This document shows, piece after piece, positions 53,025 through 64,000 of a stretch of 64,000 bases of DNA. Every line of letters begins with the position of its first letter. Positions within the stretch are counted from its first letter, which is position 1. The notes under the pieces are model-generated. The model was not told where the DNA came from, made no database searches, and was given only the letters and a program-made list of their open reading frames with translations. Source of the stretch: Xiphias gladius (lineage: Eukaryota > Chordata > Actinopteri > Istiophoriformes > Xiphiidae); contig NC_053414.1 in the NCBI RefSeq assembly GCF_016859285.1, positions 2,039,017-2,103,016 on the forward strand. Direction: 5' to 3'. The position numbers and the translations under genes were made by a program.

Positions 53025-54538
53025 GACTGACTGCTTTCTCACCAAACCAAACCGGATTAAATAGGCTGGTACTCAGTAAAACTCAGTGTGTGAACTTATC
53101 GGGGATAAGGTTTCCGTAATATGAGGTCAGAGGTGCTGTGGAGATAAACACTGAGTTTTAAAACCACACTGACAAACTGTGTTTGGTGGATCACACCTGA
53201 TTAACAAGTCTGTGCTGATACTGATCAGGTGTATCAGATCTAGTTAGTTAGTGGTGAACTCACCGGTTCAAAGTTGCATCTGTTGGCTCTCATGAAGTTG
53301 GCACAGTCCTGACGGATCTTCTGATGGTAATTCTGAGAGTAATACAACTACACACACACAAAGTAAGTTCAACGTACGCAGGATATCGTTTCCTTATCTG
53401 GCTTCGCTGAGCCTGTATCAGGAAGCTGGTTATCAACTGGCTCCGTGAACTCTGGATTTTCCAGTGATCCGGTTTGTTGGATGTTAATTACAAGCAACAT
53501 GGTCAGAACTATGAGCAAAGTACTATCTGATGATGAACAAAGTGATGAAAATGCGATGCAGATAAAAAAGGGTAAAGCGACGTCCGACTGTTTCTGGAGA
53601 GAAAAGTAGTTTGTGTCTGATGAGGTCAGTCTGGATGAAATGTTCATTCATAATCATGAGACATATTCAACAGCGTGTGGACAATAAAAGACATCAGAGG
53701 GTTTAGTTGTTATTTCCATTCATCGTCACAGACTCTCCTCACATTATTCTGAGCTGCAGTGAGAGAATCAGTAAAACCGTTGACGCCGTCAGGGATCCGG
53801 CGATGGACCCCGGTAGGAAGCAAACCACCGCAGTAACCCTGAAAACCCAGGGTTAAACCTAAAGTTACCTCACCAACCACAAATCCTGCTGCGGCGTCTC
53901 AGGTCCGACTGGATCCAGACTGGGACTGACCCAGAACAACGTCATGGTGAATTTTCAGTCTAAATCAGAGCCAGTATCTGCAGCTGTCGGACCAGCGTGG
54001 TGAGTAAAACCACTTCCTCTGACCTGTGTCGGAGCAAAACTCTAAAGAAGCAGCAGAAGACGCAAACACTAAAGGACAAGGTCCTCAAAACTGTACCGAA
54101 GTACAGTACTCGAGTAAATATACTTGTCCACCTGTGTCCAGAGATTAAAAAAACCCCACAAAAACAGAAAACAGCCACAGGAGACACCTGAGTTATGCTG
54201 ATGACTCTGGACTTTTCATGCAGGGCATTTACTTGCAACTGAGTACTTTTACTCAGTTTACTTTTTACTGTGCTGGCACTTTTATCTCAGGGACAGGGGT
54301 GAGTACCTCCTCCACCTCTGGTCTGCTCGGCCAGTTTCCATGGTAACAGTAAAATTAGTCTGAGACTGGTGTAACTGGTGGTGCCCCACCCCAGGATGTT
54401 AGCGTTAGCCGGGCTCACCTGCTCTGACACGGCTCGGAACAGACTGGACGCGTCCCGGGCCACCATCTTCCTGTAGAGTCCCAGACTGGACAGGTACTCG
54501 TCCATGTTGACGAAGTACTTCTTCAGGCCTTTCTGCAT
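35272..54538 (-). CDS. alg13: alg13-type protein: OTU-like domain, Tudor domain and proline-rich tail (no glycosyltransferase domain attached)
   Basis: Homologous to the C-terminal portion of vertebrate ALG13. 25 minus-strand exons, phases consistent, 927 aa: 54419-54538, 53264-53347, 51246-51296, 51047-51093, 50638-50710, 49838-49919, 48434-48599, 47843-47906, 46887-47004, 46362-46426, 45593-45693, 45252-45337, 44472-44739, 43732-43839, 41473-41623, 40814-40985, 40154-40177, 40020-40075, 38804-38863, 37531-37657, 36765-36884, 36615-36655, 36352-36466, 35812-35919, 35272-35648. The OTU fold spans residues 13-150 ([43 protein letters not shown]). Human DASCLF reads DASSLF, so the nucleophile position is Ser32; His135 is kept. 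The Tudor domain ([12 protein letters not shown]...[12 protein letters not shown]) is near 278-335. The tail has [19 protein letters not shown] and ends HYIPPTI. The start is set by an in-frame TAG six codons upstream and G at -3. The weakest exon edges are 36765, 37531 and 35812. Confidence 0.88.
37000..37205. mobile_element. Tc1-type element end fragment in alg13 intron
   Basis: Text GAGGGACTACATATAAAAAT, GGCTGTAATTCC, CATTGTGGTGGT and TTCACTGTCCAAATACTT matches the right end of the Tc1 element at 52780-52985. A second, truncated copy of the same terminal region. Confidence 0.65.
38200..38460 (+). repeat. interspersed GGTTTAGG/GTCCTCAC repeat copy with adjoining (GT)n
   Basis: Contains GACATTTTGGCCAGTCCTCA, TTCAGACTTGGTTTTAGGG and CAGGTTAGAATCAGGTTTAG. 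Related copies stand at 45500-45590, 48200-48370 and, inverted, 49600-49765. A (GT)n tract follows at 38562-38588. Confidence 0.6.
41930..43325 (-). mobile_element. Tc1/mariner transposon, about 1.4 kb, inactivated
   Basis: Ends are related inverted repeats (CCCTGGTAAAAGTTTTGACC at the left, TTTTGACCAGTGGTGCCCGA at the right). On the minus strand, [20 protein letters not shown] with [13 protein letters not shown] is the paired-type DNA-binding region. [14 protein letters not shown] followed by a stop, then a shifted [17 protein letters not shown], is the catalytic region. Frameshifts and stops leave it inactive. It sits between alg13 exons at 41473 and 43732. Confidence 0.85.
43870..43920. 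repeat. (CA)n microsatellite
   Basis: About 25 uninterrupted CA dinucleotides some 30 bp upstream (minus sense) of an alg13 acceptor at 43840. Confidence 0.95.
44790..45065. repeat. degenerate tandem repeat of about 25-35 bp in alg13 intron
   Basis: The words CGTTACGGTAG, GGTCAGAAGGACGTTACAG and TAGGTCTGAAGGTCAGGAGG return about eight to nine times with variable spacing. The units are diverged and the array lies between coding exons at 44739 and 45252. Confidence 0.75.
45500..45590 (+). repeat. interspersed GGTTTAGG/GTCCTCAC repeat copy (short)
   Basis: Contains TTCAAAGGGCTGTTTGAGGG, TTCAGACTTGGTTTTAGGG and CAGGTTTAGG, the same phrase order as at 38370 and 48270. Confidence 0.55.
47095..47470 (+). 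mobile_element. Tc1/mariner transposase fragment
   Basis: Plus-strand [19 protein letters not shown] resembles the catalytic QDNDPKHTS block. [13 protein letters not shown] and [14 protein letters not shown] resemble the transposase C-terminus. Several frameshifts, no termini recognised. Confidence 0.7.
48200..48370 (+). repeat. interspersed GGTTTAGG/GTCCTCAC repeat copy
   Basis: Contains GTGAGGACATTTTGTACGGT, TTCAAAGGGCTGTTTGAGG and GGTTCAGGTCAGAACCAGG. It ends just before a TGTG-rich tract and an alg13 exon at 48434. Confidence 0.65.
48602..48649. repeat. (CA)n microsatellite directly at an alg13 splice acceptor
   Basis: On the minus strand the tract reads (TG)n and runs straight into the TAG acceptor of the exon beginning at 48599, so it takes the place of the usual polypyrimidine tract. 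Confidence 0.92.
48795..48843. repeat. (CA)n microsatellite
   Basis: About 24 CA dinucleotides in the same alg13 intron as the tract at 48602. Confidence 0.95.
49600..49765 (-). repeat. interspersed GGTTTAGG/GTCCTCAC repeat copy (inverted)
   Basis: Carries the family's phrases in reverse complement: CCTCAAAACAGCCTTTGAAG, GACCAGACAAAATGTCCTCA and CATAATGCATTCCCCATCCC. A short (CA)n tract stands at 49585. Confidence 0.65.
51130..51183. repeat. short palindrome, probable transposon-end remnant
   Basis: CAACATTAAAACC and GGTTTTAATGTTG face each other with a few bases between them. The AACATTAAAACC word is a familiar end of dispersed fish DNA elements, but no internal part remains here. Confidence 0.55.
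51385..52985 (-). mobile_element. Tc1-type transposon with long (about 215 bp) inverted repeats, inactivated
   Basis: Left repeat about 51414-51630 is the reverse complement of about 52540-52762 (shared words TCATGGCCAGGTGTG, CAAATTAAGCAGATAAAAGG with small differences, ATGCAAATGAAGGAGGCCGT). Inside, the minus strand reads [20 protein letters not shown] and [20 protein letters not shown], the catalytic DDE neighbourhood. The long repeats resemble the IR/DR class of fish Tc1 elements. The right side continues to TCCAAATACTTATGGACC near 52985; the left end looks truncated. Confidence 0.82.
52988..53020. repeat. (CA)n microsatellite at a Tc1 element end
   Basis: CA tract immediately following the right terminus of the Tc1 relic. 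Confidence 0.9.
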
Positions 54539-54951
54539 CCCGCCGCCGGTAAACTAACCTCAGCGTCCGCGGTAAACTCGATGAGCTCGGTCCGGTTCAG
54601 ATACGACGGCACGAGCCGCTGCCGCTACGCCGACAGGTGAGTTTAATCAGGTCTGATGAGCGCGAGGCCGCTCACCTCTGCTGAGGCGTTCAGGGACCAA
54701 CCCAGGCTCAGAAATACAGAGGTCGGAGAACACAACTAACTGCATTTACGACTCGTCTCAGACAATATTCACCATAATCACACCATGCGTGTCATTTCTA
54801 TCAGCCCGGTCTTCTTAAACAGCGACAGGCCGGTTTAGACGATACATCGCATCTTGGATTACAACAAAAGAAATCAATGAAGTATCGATCCTTCCATATA
54901 CTTAATCATATCGAACGGTTAAACATTGCTGTAGTGGCTAGTTATTAGTTT

Positions 54952-55263
54952 GTGTAGTTTATTAGGTGGTGATGATGATGTGAAGAGGACGAAGGAGACT
55001 CCGCTGACACCGTCTTGATTGCATATAAAGGTTTATTACAAAGAAGAACAGCGTCAAGTCAAGCACCTGCAGATCTGCTTGTGAGAGGCTGTGAAGCCAA
55101 TGAACCAGTCTGGAAATCAGTCTTGACCACCGACTCTTAAATAAGGCCGTTGTCTTCCTAGGACACGTCTCCAACATATGTTTTAATCATAAAGTGTTAC
55201 CTCAGTTTCCAGAATGCGAGGCCCCCTCTGAGGCCCCCCGATCTAGGGCCTCTATGATAACAC
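54952..55263 (-). mobile_element. candidate solo LTR
   Basis: On the minus strand the block begins TGTTATCATAGAGG and ends CTACACA (TG...CA type). It has TTATTTAAGAG as a possible promoter core and AATAAACCTTTATATGCAAT as a polyadenylation region followed by a short U5-like tail. No internal retroelement sequence and no clear target-site duplication was seen, so this is tentative. Confidence 0.35.
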
Positions 55264-55959
55264 ATAGTCTACCTCTGCATATTTAACTGTACACCTCATT
55301 TGTTTTTCTAACATTTACAACTTTGGATTCCTTTTAAATATTTGCTTTATTTAGATTTGATTTTGATTGTATTTTTCTTTTGCTAGTCATTGTTTTAGTT
55401 TTGTCATTTTCTTATTTAGCTCATTTAATTTTCGTTAACTCGTATTTCATTTACTGTGGTTTTGTTTTTATAAATTGGGCACCTCAATGGGCAGCCGAGG
55501 TTATTTAGGGGGGCAGGTGTAGGACCAGCATGTACCTGGGTGGGCCTGTGGTTTTGTACCAGAGCTAGAGAGGCAGCAGGGAACCTGATGGCTTCGTTCT
55601 TTAGCCTGCGTGAACCACATCTCCTCGGTGCAACAGTGGCCTTTTGATTTTATGTTGGATTGAAGTTTGTTTGAAGACGAGCAGCCACTACAGCAGGTCA
55701 GCGGATTATTTCCAGTAATGTGTCTCGGTTCACTACAGACCAGCAGGTAGTACACCAGCCAGGGTCTAAGACCTGGTGTTTTTGGATCTCGGCCCTTTCA
55801 GTGTTTCGGGGATAAAATGTGAATCGTCTGATCAGATGATGTGAGATCACAGCTGTAAAAACAGTTTCTGTTTATGTAATGGAAAGAGGAGCGATTGTGA
55901 ATGTGCTCAGTATTTTAGTTAATATGTGCTCTTTGTGTAATGAGTAATACTGGATCTGC

Positions 55960-56230
55960 CACTCCACTGGCCACCTGTTCACTACAGGACTGGCTTTGAG
56001 GTTTTGCTCCTGGTCTACAGAGCACTGAGTGGTTTCACTCCCAATTAAATATCCAACATGCTCCCAGTTTATCAGCCCGGCAAAGTTCTCCGGTCACAGG
56101 ACGAGTCCGGCGTTTCTGCACCAAACGCTTAACGGACAGAGGGATTTACTCTCTACCTCTCACCCAAAGAGGACAAGAGGAGCCGGGGATCGAACCTCCG
56201 ACCCCGTGGTTAGTGGATGACCGGGTCCAC
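55960..56230. mobile_element. LINE C-terminal remnant plus tRNA-like (SINE-type) block
   Basis: Plus-strand PLHWPPVHYRTGFEVLLLVY and RALSGFTPN resemble the LHWLPVxxRIxFKxLLLVYK box of fish LINEs. Directly after it, the minus strand carries GGTCGGAGGTTCGATCCCCG, a good pol III B box in a tRNA-like context (about 56145-56230). This could be a tRNA-derived SINE head or one composite element; boundaries are uncertain. Confidence 0.5.
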
Positions 56231-56772
56231 CTGCCGAGACACAGTTTGTACCTACGCCGTCTTCTTGTAAGGATGAGATTAAGACGTGGCACTGTGGCTG
56301 TTTATGTGTGCACTCTGTCTGAATTTAGAACTTCTTCTCTACTGATCCCTCACCTGGTAAAAACTCTGATACTTTGCTTTACAGATAAACCTGAACTTGA
56401 CAGAATTAACGCTGCCTGTCAAGACTTTGACAGAGTCAGAATCAGAGGCTCAATAGTCTGTGTGGTGATGATGATCAGTGGATCAATGTGGAAATAATCT
56501 ATTCGAACCTTGAGCGTTTTCATCCCGTGAAGCTTCAGGTTTAAACAGAAGGTTTTGTTTCACGCTGTTGCGTCTTATCGTGGCTTCACGTCCGCGTCTC
56601 CTGTTGGACTGAATCTGTGTCTGTCTCTGGTGAGTGTTCGGACAGATCCAGGCTGCAGGTTGTTTTGTGACAGACTGAAACTGAAAGATGATTCACTGTC
56701 TACGAGAGATGAATTCGATTATGTCCATGAAAACCTTTGGATTAGTCTGTGTAATGCTGGACTGTAAAATGA

Positions 56773-59462
56773 TTAACGTGGTACAATCAATACTTTGGCT
56801 CATTGATCGGAGGAATGAGGGTGAATCTCTGTGCTTACTGTTCCTGAAAGACTCAGGCTTCTCTATAGTCACCTGATCCACGCTCCAGTCCAGGAGGTGG
56901 CGGTAGCGCGCCTCAAAGCTGCTTAAAAACCACCACATTTACACTTGATTAACAGGTAGACTGTTTAAAACACAGTTTGTTGAAACCTTTACGTATGAAG
57001 ATGGAAAAACTGGTGATTTCACTGTGTTTTCTCCTTCAGACCAGATCTCTCTTAAAAACCACCACATTTACACTTGATTAACAGGTAGACTGTTTAAAAC
57101 ACAGTTTGTTGAAACCTTTACGTATGAAGATGGAAAAACTGGTGATTTCACTGTGTTTTCTCCTTCAGACCAGATCTCTCTTAAAAACCACCACATTTAC
57201 ACTTGATTAACAGGTAGACTGTTTAAAACACAGTTTGTTGAAACCTTTACGTATGAAGATGGAAAAACTGGTGATTTCACTGTGTTTTCTCCTTCAGACC
57301 AGATCTCTCTTAAAAACCACCACATTTACACTTGATTAACAGGTAGACTGTTTAAAACACAGTTTGTTGAAACCTTTACGTATGAAGATGGAAAAACTGG
57401 TGATTTCACTGTGTTTTCTCCTTCAGACCAGATCTCTCTTAAAAACCACCACATTTACACTTGATTAACAGGTAGACTGTTTAAAACACAGTTTGTTGAA
57501 ACCTTTACGTATGAAGATGGAAAAACTGGTGATTTCACTGTGTTTTCTCCTTCAGACCAGATCTCTCTTAAAAACCACCACATTTACACTTGATTAACAG
57601 GTAGACTGTTTAAAACACAGTTTGTTGAAACCTTTACGTATGAAGATGGAAAAACTGGTGATTTCACTGTGTTTTCTCCTTCAGACCAGATCTCTCTTAA
57701 AAACCACCACATTTACACTTGATTAACAGGTAGACTGTTTAAAACACAGTTTGTTGAAACCTTTACGTATGAAGATGGAAAAACTGGTGATTTCACTGTG
57801 TTTTCTCCTTCAGACCAGATCTCTCTTAAAAACCACCACATTTACACTTGATTAACAGGTAGACTGTTTAAAACACAGTTTGTTGAAACCTTTACGTATG
57901 AAGATGGAAAAACTGGTGATTTCACTGTGTTTTCTCCTTCAGACCAGATCTCTCTTAAAAACCACCACATTTACACTTGATTAACAGGTAGACTGTTTAA
58001 AACACAGTTTGTTGAAACCTTTACGTATGAAGATGGAAAAACTGGTGATTTCACTGTGTTTTCTCCTTCAGACCAGATCTCTCTTAAAAACCACCACATT
58101 TACACTTGATTAACAGGTAGACTGTTTAAAACACAGTTTGTTGAAACCTTTACGTATGAAGATGGAAAAACTGGTGATTTCACTGTGTTTTCTCCTTCAG
58201 ACCAGATCTCTCTTAAAAACCACCACATTTACACTTGATTAACAGGTAGACTGTTTAAAACACAGTTTGTTGAAACCTTTACGTATGAAGATGGAAAAAC
58301 TGGTGATTTCACTGTGTTTTCTCCTTCAGACCAGATCTCTCTTAAAAACCACCACATTTACACTTGATTAACAGGTAGACTGTTTAAAACACAGTTTGTT
58401 GAAACCTTTACGTATGAAGATGGAAAAACTGGTGATTTCACTGTGTTTTCTCCTTCAGACCAGATCTCTCTTAAAAACCACCACATTTACACTTGATTAA
58501 CAGGTAGACTGTTTAAAACACAGTTTGTTGAAACCTTTACGTATGAAGATGGAAAAACTGGTGATTTCACTGTGTTTTCTCCTTCAGACCAGATCTCTCT
58601 TAAAAACCACCACATTTACACTTGATTAACAGGTAGACTGTTTAAAACACAGTTTGTTGAAACCTTTACGTATGAAGATGGAAAAACTGGTGATTTCACT
58701 GTGTTTTCTCCTTCAGACCAGATCTCTCTTAAAAACCACCACATTTACACTTGATTAACAGGTAGACTGTTTAAAACACAGTTTGTTGAAACCTTTACGT
58801 ATGAAGATGGAAAAACTGGTGATTTCACTGTGTTTTCTCCTTCAGACCAGATCTCTCTTAAAAACCACCACATTTACACTTGATTAACAGGTAGACTGTT
58901 TAAAACACAGTTTGTTGAAACCTTTACGTATGAAGATGGAAAAACTGGTGATTTCACTGTGTTTTCTCCTTCAGACCAGATCTCTCTTAAAAACCACCAC
59001 ATTTACACTTGATTAACAGGTAGACTGTTTAAAACACAGTTTGTTGAAACCTTTACGTATGAAGATGGAAAAACTGGTGATTTCACTGTGTTTTCTCCTT
59101 CAGACCAGATCTCTCTTAAAAACCACCACATTTACACTTGATTAACAGGTAGACTGTTTAAAACACAGTTTGTTGAAACCTTTACGTATGAAGATGGAAA
59201 AACTGGTGATTTCACTGTGTTTTCTCCTTCAGACCAGATCTCTCTTAAAAACCACCACATTTACACTTGATTAACAGGTAGACTGTTTAAAACACAGTTT
59301 GTTGAAACCTTAACGTGGTACAATCAATACTTTGGCTCATTGATCGGAGGAATGAGGGTGAATCTCTGTGCTTACTGTTCCTGAAAGACTCAGGCTTCTC
59401 TATAGTCACCTGATCCACGCTCCAGTCCAGGAGGTGGCGGTAGCGCGCCTCAAAGCTGCTTA
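56773..59462. repeat. 129-bp tandem array (about 18 units) bracketed by a 150-bp direct repeat
   Basis: CTTAAAAACCACCACATTTA recurs from 56922 to 59244 with exact 129-bp spacing (18 intervals); by eye the units are identical. The array is bracketed by two copies of a block of about 150 bp, 56773-56924 and 59311-59462 (TAACGTGGTACAATCAATAC ... GCGCCTCAAAGCTGCTTA). A single unit, one base longer and with a few differences, stands inside aars2 intron 1 at 60224-60353. All three plus-strand frames of the unit contain stops. Confidence 0.96.
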
Positions 59463-59606
59463 ATGAACAGGAAGGAGAAGTAGAAGCGGCCAGAATGCGC
59501 ATGTGCATCATAACAACCTGTAGTCACTGACAGGGTCGAAATGGCCCAGGTTCGGTCTGGGTCTGTCTCCGGGTCTGTCAGAGTTTGATCCGGGTCCGTG
59601 GTCCAG

Positions 59607-63703
<4,097 letters not shown>

Positions 63704-64000
63704 GTATGCAAGTCCAGCATGACATCAGGTGCTCCAGGACACCACATAGAGTACACCATGACACCAAGTGCATCCCCCAGGTACATACGGACAAAACACA
63801 ATGACGCTGAATACACCAGAACAGCACATTCACCACAGACACATGGGGTGTTTCATAGAGCAGATTACCAGTTAAACCAGGCTACTTTTCAGGAAATTCT
63901 GTTTCAAAAAGGAGGTTTAGATCTGATCTCAGCTACCATGGAAACGGATCCAGCAGACCCACCTGGTCCTGCTCAGGTTCGGCAGAATCCAAACCTGCTC

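Larger units (their letters stand above)
54539..59606. other. divergent spacer between alg13 and aars2
   Basis: The two genes are transcribed away from each other. The spacer begins with a CpG-rich promoter-like block next to alg13 (54539-54720), then an LTR-like block (54952-55263), a LINE/tRNA-like remnant (55960-56230) and the 129-bp array with its flanks (56773-59462). The last 145 bp before the aars2 start codon are GC-rich and promoter-like. No coding gene recognised. Confidence 0.6.

Noticed and set aside
56145-56230. Possible tRNA gene on the minus strand
   Set aside because: A good B box is present, but no complete cloverleaf or A box could be folded by eye. A SINE-type remnant is more likely.
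56922-59311. CRISPR-like or centromeric satellite reading of the 129-bp array
   Set aside because: There are no spacers between repeats, the host is a vertebrate, and the unit is local, with a single copy in aars2 intron 1.

Overview
This window is vertebrate nuclear DNA, almost certainly from a ray-finned (teleost) fish. The genes are split into short exons with GT-AG introns. Introns and spacers are full of (CA)n microsatellites, Tc1/mariner remnants with DNPKH-type transposase pieces, and an L2-type LINE. The protein-coding exons are vertebrate families: fibulin-3, a neuropsin-group opsin, WAVE3, EOLA, ALG13 and mitochondrial AlaRS. I built the exon models by hand from splice signals, reading phase and remembered family sequences; no alignment was run.

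Layout: (1) 70-6330, minus strand: 5' part of efemp1 (fibulin-3). Its 3' end runs off the left edge. It carries a tandem duplication of about 1.15 kb covering exons 2 and 3. (2) 8120-11740, plus: a six-exon non-visual opsin of the OPN5-like group, 417 aa. (3) 13.6-15.6 kb: decayed L2 LINE. (4) about 15.7-27.3 kb, plus: wasf3 (WAVE3), 503 aa in ten coding exons plus a probable non-coding first exon; its introns hold a Tc1 relic, a LINE relic and a 44-bp minisatellite. (5) 27.3-32.8 kb: spacer with a degenerate tandem repeat. (6) 32805-33357, plus: an EOLA (ASCH-domain) gene in two coding exons. (7) 35272-54538, minus: 25 coding exons of alg13, OTU-Tudor-proline-rich half only, 927 aa. The expected OTU catalytic cysteine reads as serine, and no glycosyltransferase part is attached. 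(8) 54.5-59.6 kb: spacer with an LTR-like block, a LINE/tRNA-like remnant and a striking array of a 129-bp unit (about 18 copies). (9) 59607 to the right edge, plus: first five exons of aars2 (mitochondrial alanyl-tRNA synthetase).

The genes do not form a pathway: they cover extracellular matrix, photoreception, actin regulation, a small ASCH protein, a ubiquitin/RNA-type scaffold and mitochondrial translation. The notable material is structural: the 129-bp array, whose only other copy in the window lies in aars2 intron 1; the efemp1 exon duplication, whose phases do not permit simple inclusion of both copies; the Cys-to-Ser OTU domain; and opsin sites (Asp at the counterion position, TRY in place of E/DRY, one GC-AG intron).
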